DNA of 20,016 nucleotides from contig JAICTU010000116.1 in NCBI GenBank assembly GCA_025936205.1, forward strand, positions 1-20,016, read 5' to 3'. The DNA comes from Polyangiaceae bacterium (GTDB lineage Bacteria; Myxococcota; Polyangia; Polyangiales; Polyangiaceae). The notes beneath the pieces are model-generated. The model was not told the DNA's origin, did not search any database, and was given only the letters and a program-made list of their open reading frames with translations. Of the stretch, positions 6,178 through 14,848 are shown in pieces (position 1 is the first letter of the stretch; every line of letters starts with the position of its first letter). Made by a program: the position numbers and the translations under genes.

Positions 6178-7562
6178 GCGGGGCCGAGCCCCCGCCGCCG
6201 GAGGGGCGGGCCGCGTGGGTCGTGCGAGCAGGCGAATACTGGCGCGTCTGGCGCGTGGCCCTGCCACCGGCGCTGGTCGCGCTGTGGAGCGCGCTGTCGG
6301 ATGCCAGCGGCGTGACGGTGCTCGCAGCGCTGGGCCTTGCGCTGGGTGCTTCAGCGCTGCTGGTACAGCGCGCCGGCGCGGCGCTGGCCCTGCGCTTGCG
6401 CGCCATCTCCAGCGTGCTGACGGCGTATCGCGAGGGAGATTTTGCGATCCGCGTGCGCATGGCGCCACGTGCCAGCCCGCTGGGCGATGTGCTCTGGGAG
6501 CTGAACGAGCTGGGCAATAGCTTGCGCCAGTACCGTCTGGGCGAGATCGAGGCCTGGGCGCTGCTCCGCAAGGTGCTGGAGGAGGTGCACGTGGTGGTGC
6601 TCGCCTTCGACGAGCAAGGCCGGGTCAAGCTCGCCAATGAGGAGGCGGCGCACGCGCTCGGCAAGTCCGTGGAGGCGCTCGTGCGCGAGCACGCCGCCAG
6701 CCTCGGCTTGAGCGAGCTGCTGGAGGGGCCCGCTGCGCGCACCATCAAGGACTCGGCGGTGCTCGGCAGCGGGCACTGGGAGTTGCGCCGCGGCGCGTTC
6801 CGGCTGGCGGGGGAACCGCACGCGCTGGTGGTGCTCTCCGACGTGAGCGGCGCGCTGCGCGAAGAGGAGCGAGATGCCTGGAAGCGCCTGATCCGCGTCA
6901 TGGGGCACGAGATCAACAACTCGCTCGCCCCCATCCGCTCGGTCGCGGACAGCCTGCAGAGCCTGATGGCTCGAGCAGCGTTGCCGGAAGACTGGCGCGA
7001 GGATCTGGCAGCGGGGCTGTCGATCGTGGCGCGGCGCGCGGAAGCTCTGGCGCGTTTCATCGGTGAATATGCCCGGCTGGCGCGTCTGCCGCCGCCGCAA
7101 CGGAAGCCGATGGCCGTCGCGGACTGGGCCGCGCGGGTCAGCGCGCTCGAGCAACGGATCACGGTCGAGGTATCGCCCGGACCTCCCATCGTGCTGCAGG
7201 CCGACGCCGACCAGCTGGATCAGCTACTGATCAACCTGATCAAGAATGCGGCGGACGCCAGCCTGGAGCGCGGCGGGGGCGTGCGCGTGCACTGGAGCGT
7301 CAACGGCGAGCAGCTGGAGCTGGACGTGGACGACGATGGTGCCGGCGTCGCGGACACGGCGAATCTATTCGTCCCCTTCTTCACCACCAAAGTGGGTGGC
7401 TCGGGCATCGGTCTGGTGCTGGCGCGACAGATCGCCGAGGCGCACGGTGGCTCCGTGCGCCTGGGCAATCGCAGCGGGGGCACCGGCGCGCGAGCTGCCG
7501 TGATCTTGCCACTCGCGCGCCAGGAGAGACCCGAAGTCCGCTCCGGGATTTTCCAAATGTGA
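6174..7562 (+). CDS. Membrane sensor histidine kinase, partner of the sigma-54 response regulator
   Basis: The 462-residue kinase starts with GTG 6174 inside the stop of the response regulator (GTGA overlap), so the two are translationally coupled. Two hydrophobic segments (about 28-44 and 47-65) are separated by only a few residues, leaving almost no periplasmic sensor. A HAMP-like linker (about 75-125) and a PAS-like domain (about 128-225) follow. The H-box is GHEINNSLAPI with His245. The ATPase domain has the N-box LLINLIKNAADAS, G1 DDDGAG, F-box FFTTK and G2 GSGIGL. The architecture resembles NtrB/NtrY-like kinases. The signal is probably sensed in the membrane or by the cytoplasmic PAS domain. 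Confidence 0.93.
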   Translation: MSGAEPPPPEGRAAWVVRAGEYWRVWRVALPPALVALWSALSDASGVTVLAALGLALGASALLVQRAGAALALRLRAISSVLTAYREGDFAIRVRMAPRASPLGDVLWELNELGNSLRQYRLGEIEAWALLRKVLEEVHVVVLAFDEQGRVKLANEEAAHALGKSVEALVREHAASLGLSELLEGPAARTIKDSAVLGSGHWELRRGAFRLAGEPHALVVLSDVSGALREEERDAWKRLIRVMGHEINNSLAPIRSVADSLQSLMARAALPEDWREDLAAGLSIVARRAEALARFIGEYARLARLPPPQRKPMAVADWAARVSALEQRITVEVSPGPPIVLQADADQLDQLLINLIKNAADASLERGGGVRVHWSVNGEQLELDVDDDGAGVADTANLFVPFFTTKVGGSGIGLVLARQIAEAHGGSVRLGNRSGGTGARAAVILPLARQERPEVRSGIFQM

Positions 7563-7598
7563 AGGAAGTGCCGAGTGCACGAAGTACTAGCCCCACGC

Positions 7599-8870
7599 TC
7601 AATCGCGCCCGGCGAGATACAGATGGATCCGGCACTGCTCGCGCTCGCCTTCATCGCCGCCGTGCACCTCCTCGCGACGGCTGGACGTATCGAAGGCACA
7701 CGAGAGCCGTAAGGTATCGCCCGGATCCAGATCCAGACCGCTGCGATAACGGAATAGCTGCTGCTGCGCGGGCGCCCACTCCGGGAAGCTGGCCAGGCAC
7801 TCGCGCCGGCCAGCGCGCACTCGCTCGAGCGAGAGGCTCCGACCCAGCTCGTGCAGCTCCGGAATGACTCCGAGCAGCTTCGAGCGCTCCGAGAACGTGA
7901 CGTCGAGCGTTCGCTCCACGCGCTGCTGTCCGGGGGGCAAGCGCAGGTCGCCGATGGAGAGCGGCTGGAGCCGCGCTGCATCAGCGGGCGCCGGGCGCAA
8001 TACGAGCTCCGCCGTCGCGTGCACGCCGTGCTGGACAACACCGGCGCCAGCCAGGTTGTAGCGCACCTGCACCAGCAACGGCAGACGCGCGCCGGCGCGC
8101 AGCGCGCTGCCGGCAGGCAAGCGCTGCAGCGGATTGAGCCACGACCAGCTGGCGATGAGCGCGCTGCCTTGCACACGACTGCCGCCCGGGCAACTCCAGC
8201 CCGGTTCGGGGTCTTCCTGCTCCAGGCGCTGCACCGCCGCCAGCTGCGCCGGATCGCTCAGGGTGTACAGTTGCAGCTGTTGTACTGCGAGGGGCGGGTC
8301 GCTGCGCAGACCGATCGCGCCGAGCATCCAGCCGCCCTCGGGCGCGGCCTCGCTGCGAAAGCAGCGCATCGCCGAGCCTGCCGCGGGCGTGAACTCGGTC
8401 TTCAGATCGAAGCGCCGCTCGCCCGGCGCTGGTTCGAGCAACCACGCCAGGGGATCGGTGACCTCTCCCGGCGGCTTGCCAGCTCCTGGCTCCTTCCCGA
8501 GCGGCGCGCCTGCCAGCGTCCACCTGCGCAGCGTGTCGAGCTCCCTGTCATCGAGCCAGGCAGCATCGACGAAGCGGCCGCAGGCGCCCGAACCGTCGGC
8601 TCCCCAGGGCGGCATCTGCCGGCGTTCCACCGCGAGCAACGACTGCTGCGCAACGCGCTGCGCTGCGGCGGGGGTATCGAGCGCCGGGCTCACGTTGGCG
8701 CGCCCCGGCGCGCTGCCGTGGCAGGCGACACAGCGACGCTCCAAAATGGGCGCGACCCGCTGCGAGTAGCTGGGCGCCGGCCGTTCTCGGCGGCACGCGC
8801 TGACCAGCGCGAGCGCCAGGCTGAGCCAAATCAGAGCGGTACGCACACCCGTCGGCACGCACTGCCTCAT
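7599..8870 (-). CDS. c-type cytochrome lipoprotein related to copper type II ascorbate-dependent monooxygenases, copper ligands mostly lost
   Basis: The 423-residue protein has a lipoprotein signal with Cys26 (LVSAC). An N-terminal cytochrome-c-like part follows, with haem motif CVACH (47-51) and the family's MPPWGAD (86-92), whose Met is a candidate haem ligand. From about 155 onward it follows the peptidylglycine monooxygenase-like fold seen in bacterial lipoproteins (MRCF, DPEPGWSCPGG, LDPGDTLRLSC). The copper ligands expected from that family are changed. The HH pair is Gln197-Gln198, the HYN/HYH site is QVRYN with Arg270, the HMH pair is Glu338-Leu-His340, and the EMC methionine is Gln412. 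It is therefore probably a non-catalytic or haem-only relative in the periplasm or outer membrane. It is convergent with the kinase gene across 36 bp and divergent from GH43. Confidence 0.8.
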   Translation of the reverse strand: MRQCVPTGVRTALIWLSLALALVSACRRERPAPSYSQRVAPILERRCVACHGSAPGRANVSPALDTPAAAQRVAQQSLLAVERRQMPPWGADGSGACGRFVDAAWLDDRELDTLRRWTLAGAPLGKEPGAGKPPGEVTDPLAWLLEPAPGERRFDLKTEFTPAAGSAMRCFRSEAAPEGGWMLGAIGLRSDPPLAVQQLQLYTLSDPAQLAAVQRLEQEDPEPGWSCPGGSRVQGSALIASWSWLNPLQRLPAGSALRAGARLPLLVQVRYNLAGAGVVQHGVHATAELVLRPAPADAARLQPLSIGDLRLPPGQQRVERTLDVTFSERSKLLGVIPELHELGRSLSLERVRAGRRECLASFPEWAPAQQQLFRYRSGLDLDPGDTLRLSCAFDTSSRREEVHGGDEGEREQCRIHLYLAGRD

Positions 8871-9015
8871 CCCGCTAGAACTCGCTTGAAATCTCGCACA
8901 AATGTCCCGGTTCCGAGCCTGTGACCTGCCCCGGCGTCCAGCATTTCCGCAAAACTTTGGGCGCTCGGGGAGGGCCGTCTTGAAAGCAAGCGGCTCCGGG
9001 TGCTAGCCGTGCCAC

Positions 9016-10044
9016 ATGCGATCGCAGAATCTCGACGAAAAGAAGGCTTCCGCCGCGACCCCCCACGTGGGGTCTCCCGTGAAGTTCGGGCAGCCGCTGG
9101 TCCAGCACCTGTACACGGCGGATCCGTCCGCGCACGTGTTCGATGGGCGGATCTACGTCTACCCGTCTCACGACGTCGAGCACGGTGTGCCGCACAACGA
9201 CGACGGCGATCACTTCGACATGGATGACTACCACATCCTCTCCATGGACGATCTGCAGAGCCCGGTGCTGGAGCACGGGCGTGCTCTGCACGTGAAGGAT
9301 GTGCCATGGGCGCAGAAGCAGATGTGGGCGCCGGACGCGGCGCAGCGCAACGGCGTGTACTACCTGTTCTTCCCGGCCAAGGATCACCAGGGCATCTTTC
9401 GCATCGGCGTGGCCACCAGCAAACGTCCGGAAGGGCCCTTCGAGCCGAAGCCCGAGCCGATCGCGGGCAGCTTCAGCATCGATCCGTGTGCCTTCATCGA
9501 TGACGACGGGCAGGCCTACCTGTACTTCGGCGGCATCTGGGGCGGTCAGCTACAGCGCTGGCAGAGCGGCAAGTATGATGCCAGCGGCCAGGAGCCGTCC
9601 GGCAACGTCCCTGCGCTGGGCCCGCGCGTGGCGCGTCTGAGTCAAGACCTGACGGCCTTCGCCGGTCCGGTGCAGGAGATCGTGATCACCGACGACGCGG
9701 GCACGCCCTTGCGCGCCGACGACCACGATCGCCGCTTCTTCGAGGCCAGCTGGCTCCACAAGTACCAGGGCACCTACTACTTCTCGTATTCGACGGGCGA
9801 TACGCACTTCCTCGCGTACGCCACCAGCCAGAGCCCCACTGGCCCCTTCAAATACCGTGGCCGGATCCTGGAGCCCGTGCTGGGCTGGACGACGCACCAT
9901 TCGATCGTCGAGTTCCGTGGCCGCTGGTACCTGTTCTATCACGACAGCACGCTCTCGGGCGGCGTCACGCACCTGCGCTGCGTGAAGGTGGCCCCGCTGC
10001 AACACCTCGCGGACGGGTCGATCCAGAAGGTCGTGCCGGGCTGA
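9016..10044 (+). CDS. Glycoside hydrolase family 43 enzyme, probably cytoplasmic
   Basis: The 342-residue protein is a five-bladed beta-propeller of the GH43 type, which hydrolyses xylo- or arabino-oligosaccharides by inversion. The expected catalytic residues are visible: base Asp36 in YTADPSAHVFDGRIYVYPSHD-like sequence, pKa-modulating Asp156 in FSIDPCAFIDDDG, and acid Glu243 in RFFEASWLHKYQGTYYFSYS. His294/His295 in WTTHHSIVEF fits the central propeller histidine. There is no signal peptide, so it should act on imported oligosaccharides. The length equals a single catalytic domain without a carbohydrate-binding module. ATG 9016 is the first plausible start; no clear ribosome binding site precedes it. 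It is convergent with the glutathione transferase gene, 20 bp away. Confidence 0.9.
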   Translation: MRSQNLDEKKASAATPHVGSPVKFGQPLVQHLYTADPSAHVFDGRIYVYPSHDVEHGVPHNDDGDHFDMDDYHILSMDDLQSPVLEHGRALHVKDVPWAQKQMWAPDAAQRNGVYYLFFPAKDHQGIFRIGVATSKRPEGPFEPKPEPIAGSFSIDPCAFIDDDGQAYLYFGGIWGGQLQRWQSGKYDASGQEPSGNVPALGPRVARLSQDLTAFAGPVQEIVITDDAGTPLRADDHDRRFFEASWLHKYQGTYYFSYSTGDTHFLAYATSQSPTGPFKYRGRILEPVLGWTTHHSIVEFRGRWYLFYHDSTLSGGVTHLRCVKVAPLQHLADGSIQKVVPG

Positions 10045-10064
10045 GCTCTAGTCGCGCCTGCCGC

Positions 10065-10685
10065 TCACTCCGAATACAAGAGCTTCGTGGTCTGTTGCCA
10101 GGCGGGGCGCGCCCAGAGCCGCTCCAGCCAGCGCAGGGCGTGCGGGTAGGGAGAGAACGAAAATCCGGTCTGGACCAGCGCGAGGAAGTGCGGCGCGTAC
10201 GCCACGTCGGCGAGCGAGAACTCGTTCTCCAACCACTCCCGCCCGGCGAGCGCGGATTCGAGCACGGGCAGGAACCGCTCCAGCTCCAGCAGCGCTGCTC
10301 GTGCCTTTGACTCGTCCCCGCGCCGCTGCCAGAACGCCTGAATGCGCTCGTGGCGAGCCATGAACACCGCCACGCACGCGGGGCTGATGTGACCCGCCTG
10401 AAAGAAGAGCCAGCGCTGGACCGCTGCGCGCCCCGCGATCGAGGTGGGCAGCAACCCGTTCTCGGGGTGCTTTTCAGCGATGTACCAGTTGATGGCGTTC
10501 GATTCCCAGAGCGTGAACTCCCCATCGCGTAGCGCGGGCACCTTGCCCATCGGGTTGACCGCGAGATGCTGGTCTGAGCGCGCGTGAGGCTCGATCGGGC
10601 GCTGCGTCCAGGACGCGCCGGATTCGATCATCCCGAACACGGCACGCCCCGAGTTACCGGACATGCGACTGAAAAATAGTTCCAT
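10065..10685 (-). CDS. Glutathione S-transferase family protein
   Basis: The 206-residue protein has the usual GST length and two domains. The thioredoxin-like N-terminal half contains NPMGKVPALRDGEFTLWESNAI, which is the glutathione-site region with cis-Pro50 and the Glu61-Ser62 pair. The helical C-terminal half contains the LADVAYAP motif and ends near residue 206. The first loop reads SRMSGNSGR, so the catalytic residue is probably a serine (Ser9 or Ser12) rather than tyrosine. It is a soluble cytoplasmic enzyme that likely conjugates or reduces electrophiles, with substrate unknown. ATG 10685 gives the family N-terminus MELFFSRMSG. No Shine-Dalgarno is visible. It lies 55 bp downstream of the thioredoxin-TPR lipoprotein stop... 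on the promoter-proximal side that gene's stop lies upstream, so the two could share a transcript. Confidence 0.9.
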   Translation of the reverse strand: MELFFSRMSGNSGRAVFGMIESGASWTQRPIEPHARSDQHLAVNPMGKVPALRDGEFTLWESNAINWYIAEKHPENGLLPTSIAGRAAVQRWLFFQAGHISPACVAVFMARHERIQAFWQRRGDESKARAALLELERFLPVLESALAGREWLENEFSLADVAYAPHFLALVQTGFSFSPYPHALRWLERLWARPAWQQTTKLLYSE

Positions 10686-10740
10686 GGCGCGCAGCTTAGC
10701 GCGCTCTGCCGTGGGGGGCTCGCTTGCCCGTCCGCGAGCC

Positions 10741-12165
10741 TCAGTGCCACTCGGCGAGGCGCTGTTCGACCTGCTTCTCGCGTGCCGGCGAACGCTGGCC
10801 CTCGGGCAAGGCCCGATACTGCGCGAGCTGATCGACGACCACCTGCCGTGCCTCGTCCTTGCGCCCGGCCCCCAGCAACAGATCAGCCTTCAAGGTCAGC
10901 AGCGAGATGCGGCGTGGCCCGTAGGCGAGGCGCAGAGCGCGCTCCAGCGCCGTCAGGCCGTCCTGGTAACGTCCGAGCGCCTTGTCGGCCTTGGCCAGAT
11001 AGTGCGGAGGATTGTAGTTGTCCGGGAGCGCGCGCTCGCGGCGCGCCGCGAGCTCGGCCGCTTCCTGTGCGCGCCCGAGCGAGATCAGCGTATCGGTGAG
11101 CGCCCAGTCGAGCGCCACCGCAATGGTATCGGGCTTGCCCGCCTCGGCGCGCTGCAGGATCGCAAGGCGCTGCTCCAGCGCCTGCTTCGCGCCCGCCTCG
11201 TCGCCCAGCGCGGTCCGCGCTTCTGCCAGGTTGGCGCAGCCGTCGGCTTGATCATCGGGCGTCAGCTCCGAGGTCTCCGCGAGGCAGATCCCGAGCAGCG
11301 CTTGTTCGGCGGCCTTGCGCACGCGCGCTGCGAGCGCATCACCGGCAGGCGCCGCCTCGGCGCAGCCGAGCGCGTACGAGCTGAAATCCACGGCGCTCAC
11401 CGAGGCGCCGATCTGCCCGAGCGCAGCGCCGGCGAGCTCGAGGCACGCGCGCTGCGCATGGGCCTTGGACAGCATGGTGATCTGCGCCACCAACGTCTCA
11501 GGGCGCCGCGGCCAGTCCGCGGGCGCGATCGCCAGCGCCTTGGCGTAGCTGTCCGCGGCGGGCTGAAACTCGCCGCGCGTCGCCTGCTGATCGCCGAGGC
11601 GGAGCGGCGCGCGCGGGTCGTTTGCGGGTAGGGGCTCGCTGCCGCGCAGCTCTGCGCTGCGATCGCTCTCGACGAGAAAGCGCGCGAACTGCGAAGCCGA
11701 AGCGGTTCCGAGCCAGCGCCCGAGCACCTCGCGGCCCGGATTCGTCACATAGAACGTGGGCCACACGCTGACCGGCAGGCTGCGCAGGAACTCGGCGTTC
11801 TCGGCGCGCTCGGTGTCGATCGCGAGCAGCACGAAGCGCTGCGCGAGCGTGGGGAAGTTCGCGGCCGTGAGCACGAAGCTCTGCATCGACAGGCAGCTGT
11901 GGCACCAGGGTGCCCACAGATCGATCAACACCAGCTTGCCGGACTCGCGCGCCGCGGCGAAGGCTGCATCGGGTTCGTCTTCGTACCAGGGCAAGCCCTG
12001 CTTCTCGCTCGTGACTGCCTTCACGGGTGCGTTCGGGGGCGTGCTCGTCGGCGCCGGCGGCGCCGCTCGGGTCTGCGCCGGCGCGTCGTGTTTGGCGCAA
12101 GCAAGAGCGAGGCAGCCGCCGAGCACGGCGAGCGGTCCGGAGCGAAAACGCTGCATGTCGAGCAT
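10741..12165 (-). CDS. Lipoprotein with thioredoxin domain and C-terminal TPR-like helices
   Basis: From ATG 12165 the protein is 474 residues. It has a lipoprotein signal (VLGGCLALAC, lipidated Cys23) and a Pro/Thr/Ala-rich linker. A thioredoxin-fold domain follows (about residues 58-165) with active site WAPWCHSC (Cys88, Cys91) and cis-Pro136 in VSVWPTFYV, resembling the Thioredoxin_7/DsbD C-terminal type. The remaining 300 residues are Ala/Leu-rich helices with TPR-like periodicity (for example ALGRYQDGLTALERALRLA), likely for protein contact. It should be a cell-envelope disulfide reductase or isomerase. The start is chosen because GGAG lies 10 bases upstream and the signal peptide follows; an open extension to 12276 is not signal-like. 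Confidence 0.82.
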   Translation of the reverse strand: MLDMQRFRSGPLAVLGGCLALACAKHDAPAQTRAAPPAPTSTPPNAPVKAVTSEKQGLPWYEDEPDAAFAAARESGKLVLIDLWAPWCHSCLSMQSFVLTAANFPTLAQRFVLLAIDTERAENAEFLRSLPVSVWPTFYVTNPGREVLGRWLGTASASQFARFLVESDRSAELRGSEPLPANDPRAPLRLGDQQATRGEFQPAADSYAKALAIAPADWPRRPETLVAQITMLSKAHAQRACLELAGAALGQIGASVSAVDFSSYALGCAEAAPAGDALAARVRKAAEQALLGICLAETSELTPDDQADGCANLAEARTALGDEAGAKQALEQRLAILQRAEAGKPDTIAVALDWALTDTLISLGRAQEAAELAARRERALPDNYNPPHYLAKADKALGRYQDGLTALERALRLAYGPRRISLLTLKADLLLGAGRKDEARQVVVDQLAQYRALPEGQRSPAREKQVEQRLAEWH

Positions 12166-12267
12166 GGTGCGCGAGCTCCGCAGGGGCGGGCAAGCGCGAG
12201 AAACAGGGGCTCTGGCGGCTAACGGGCCGGTGGCGCGGGCCGCGATCGGTGCGTTTCCCTGACCAGG

Positions 12268-14271
12268 GTGCCTCATGAGCGGATTTGGGGCTGCACCCGG
12301 CTTGCGGCAGTGTGCAGGGAGCAGTTGCGCGACGGGCGCGCGCTGCGCATATGCCCGCCATTGGTTAGCCGAAGCTCAGCGTCAGTTTCCGGATCGCGGC
12401 CGCGCCGGCTCTGGGCGCCACAGCGGCTTGCCGGACGCAAAAGCGGGCTTCGCGCCTATCAGTGTGGGCTCGCGCTCGCTCTCCTCTTTTTCCTCCAGGC
12501 AGCGCTGGTCAACGCGCTCCTGCTGAGCGGGGCGCTCGGCTGGTTTCTGGCGCGCGCCACGGGCGTACTGCACATCGACACCGGGCGCAGCTTCAGCCTC
12601 TGGCCAGGGGTCGTGCAGCTGCGGCAGTTGCACCTGGAGGCTGTGGACAGCAACGTGCACCTCTCGCTCGACGTGCCGCGCGGGCGAGCGGACATCCTGT
12701 TGCACGAGCTGCTCCGCCGGCGCTTCGTGGCGCGGGACGTGACGGGCGAGCACCTGGTGCTGCGCGTGCGGCCCAAGTTCGAGCAGCTGAGCGAGCGGCG
12801 GCGCGCCGCGCTGCCGCCGCTGTCCGAGCCATCGGGGACATCGGAGCCGCGCGAGCCCTCGTATCTCTGGCCCTTGCGTATCGCCAACAGCGATGCAGAC
12901 TACGACGAGCTCTGGATCTCGGAGCTGCGCTATCGTGGCAACGCGCACGTGCGCGGCGGTTTCGAGCTCGTGCCGCAGCAGAGCCTCGGCATCGACCCGA
13001 GCGAGGTCGAGCTCCGCGGCGGCGTCTTGACGTATGGCCCCGAGCAACGGGCCCTGGAGCTCGGCCACGCGCAGGTGTACGCGTCGCTGGATCAGACCGG
13101 CGTCGATCAGCTGCCCGGGCAGTGGGATCAGCGGCTCGCGGCGCGCATCGACCTCGCCGGCAAGGTCGTGGACGTGGCCTTCCTCGAGAGCCTGTCCACC
13201 GAGCTGCAGGGGCTCTCCGGCGGAAGCGGCGAGCTCACGCTGCGCGCGGCGGCCGAGCGCGGGCGCTGGGCGGACGACTTGGAGCTGTCGTATTCCTCGC
13301 GCGATGTCGCCTACGCTCGCGGTCCGTGGCGTGGCTCGAGCGCGTTCTCGATGCGCGCTGGCTCGGCTCTGCGCAGCTCGTCTGCTCGCCCAGGGCAGGA
13401 GGCGCTGCCCGTCTCGCTGCGCATCGAGCGGCTGCGGCTCGACGCGCACGGCCGGCGCGTGGTCACGCTGGAGCAGCTGCAGGCAGAGGCGCAGTTGAGC
13501 GATACATTCCCGTTCGCGCCCCCGCACGCGCTGACGCTCGAGCTGCAGGGCCTGTCCCTGGATCAGCTCGAGGCGTTGCCCGAGCGGCTACGCCCGGGGC
13601 GCTTCCAGCCGCGTTCCGCCGAGCTCGGGCGGGCCAGCGCGGAGCTGGTTTGGCGCGACGGCGTCGCCAGTGGCAGAGCCGAAGTGCGCTTCCGCGGCGC
13701 CAGCTTCGCGATCGGCGACTGGTCACTGCGCCAGAGCGGCAAGCTGACGCTGCAGGGCATGCGCTGGAAGCCAGAGGCGCCCCTGCACATCGGCGCGGCC
13801 ACACTCGACCTCGACTCCGTCGACATCCGTCACCCCGGCACGGACGAGATCGATTCCTGGCGGCTCAGCGCAGCGCTGGAAGACGTCCGCTTCTCGCCGC
13901 TCACTCGGCACTGGACGGCGGACTTTCTGCTCGCGGGAGACGACGCCAAGCCCGTGCTGGCCTTGCTGGGCGTGCACGGGCTACCGCCGGGGGCGTCTGA
14001 CTTCCTGGCCATGCCCGGGTTGAAGGTACGCGGCAGCGTGGACCTTGCTCCAAAGCGTCAGGAGATTTCGGTTGAGCGCGCGGTGAGCAAGACCATCGAC
14101 GTGAAGGGGCGTCTGCTGCGGCTGGGCGAGCAGAACCACGCCGCGTTCCTGTTCAAGGCCGCGCCCCTGTCGCTGGGCGTGGAGGTCCAACCGGAGGGCA
14201 CTCACGCGAAGCCGTTCGCGGGTGAGGGCTGGCTGGACCAGCAATTGGCTCAGCTGACGGAGAGCGAGTAG
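12268..14271 (+). CDS. AsmA/TamB-like protein with one N-terminal membrane anchor
   Basis: Up to 667 residues. One strong membrane segment (about 67-95, CGLALALLFFLQAALVNALL) follows a basic stretch, so most of the protein should face the periplasm. After it, GVLHIDTGRSFSLWPGVVQLRQLHLEA and repeated strands with dense Leu/Arg/Glu alternation look like the beta-rich AsmA/DUF748/TamB class, which is linked to lipid or outer-membrane protein transport. At 667 residues it is much shorter than typical TamB. The family call is by pattern and is only moderate. The start is uncertain: GTG 12268, GTG 12310 and TTG 12361 are all in frame, none has a convincing ribosome binding site, and the first 60 residues look poorly conserved. 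It is divergent from the thioredoxin-TPR lipoprotein and convergent with the next gene, 3 bp away. Confidence 0.7.
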   Translation: MPHERIWGCTRLAAVCREQLRDGRALRICPPLVSRSSASVSGSRPRRLWAPQRLAGRKSGLRAYQCGLALALLFFLQAALVNALLLSGALGWFLARATGVLHIDTGRSFSLWPGVVQLRQLHLEAVDSNVHLSLDVPRGRADILLHELLRRRFVARDVTGEHLVLRVRPKFEQLSERRRAALPPLSEPSGTSEPREPSYLWPLRIANSDADYDELWISELRYRGNAHVRGGFELVPQQSLGIDPSEVELRGGVLTYGPEQRALELGHAQVYASLDQTGVDQLPGQWDQRLAARIDLAGKVVDVAFLESLSTELQGLSGGSGELTLRAAAERGRWADDLELSYSSRDVAYARGPWRGSSAFSMRAGSALRSSSARPGQEALPVSLRIERLRLDAHGRRVVTLEQLQAEAQLSDTFPFAPPHALTLELQGLSLDQLEALPERLRPGRFQPRSAELGRASAELVWRDGVASGRAEVRFRGASFAIGDWSLRQSGKLTLQGMRWKPEAPLHIGAATLDLDSVDIRHPGTDEIDSWRLSAALEDVRFSPLTRHWTADFLLAGDDAKPVLALLGVHGLPPGASDFLAMPGLKVRGSVDLAPKRQEISVERAVSKTIDVKGRLLRLGEQNHAAFLFKAAPLSLGVEVQPEGTHAKPFAGEGWLDQQLAQLTESE

Positions 14272-14274
14272 AGC

Positions 14275-14604
14275 TCAGCTCCAGCGCGCGAGGCGCTGCG
14301 CGCGGCGATTCCAAGCTCGCGCCAGCGTGAACTGCGCCACCAGCCAGTACCCGAGCGTCAGAAACAGCGGGAACTGCAAGATCGAGGGCATGGGCTGCGA
14401 GAACAGCCGCGCGCACAGCGCGAGCAGGATCGCCGCCAGCAAGCCGTAGGGCAGCCCGAGCAGCAACGCACCGGCGGCGGTACGCAGCCAGCTCATGCGC
14501 TCACGGCGCTCTGGCCTCAAGAAGAGCAGCGGACCCCAGTTGGAATCGCGATCGCAGAAGTCGTTGAAAACGTCGTCGTCAGGCAGCAGGTCGTTCGTCA
14601 GCAT
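14275..14604 (-). CDS. Small two-helix membrane protein of unknown function
   Basis: The 109-residue frame starts MLTNDLLPDDDVFNDF, an acidic N-terminus, followed by a CDRDSNWGPLLFLRP segment. Two hydrophobic helices follow (about 57-80 and 85-103), and the C-terminus is rich in Arg (ARAWNRRAQRLARWS). By the positive-inside rule the basic tail and the loop before helix one (RPERRERMSW) should be cytoplasmic. I do not recognise the family. An upstream GTG at 14649 would add 15 residues, but ATG 14604 gives a more natural start. The stop lies 3 bp from the end of the AsmA-like gene, which is convergent. Confidence 0.6.
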   Translation of the reverse strand: MLTNDLLPDDDVFNDFCDRDSNWGPLLFLRPERRERMSWLRTAAGALLLGLPYGLLAAILLALCARLFSQPMPSILQFPLFLTLGYWLVAQFTLARAWNRRAQRLARWS

Positions 14605-14848
14605 GGGCACCAAAAGGGGGAACGGAAGTGCCACGCGGCGACGGGCCACGTGGCGAAGCGCTACGTGTCAGGCTAGCTTCGACGCTGCGCTGCAGCAAGC
14701 ACGGACCGCGCGGGCCCACATCGATGCAACTCACCCGCAGCGGGCGTGGGGCGAAATAGTCAGAATGAGCGCCAGCCATCCACATGCAACGCTCGCGCTC
14801 TGATGTCCGCAGCGCGCGACTCGGGACCGACTTCGCAAACCTTGAATG

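Noticed and set aside
4705..6468. Long minus-strand open frame (587 codons) opposite the response regulator and kinase
   Set aside because: It mirrors genes with unmistakable receiver, AAA+ and kinase motifs. Its own translation is Arg/Ala/His-rich without domains, as is usual for antisense frames in GC-rich DNA.
7563..7598. Terminator between the convergent kinase and cytochrome genes
   Set aside because: The 36-bp gap has only a weak GTGC/GCAC pairing and no T-run.
12462..14000. Alternative plus-strand frame (512 codons) inside the AsmA-like gene
   Set aside because: The product is almost entirely Ala/Arg/Gly. The overlapping frame has a membrane anchor and a beta-strand pattern.
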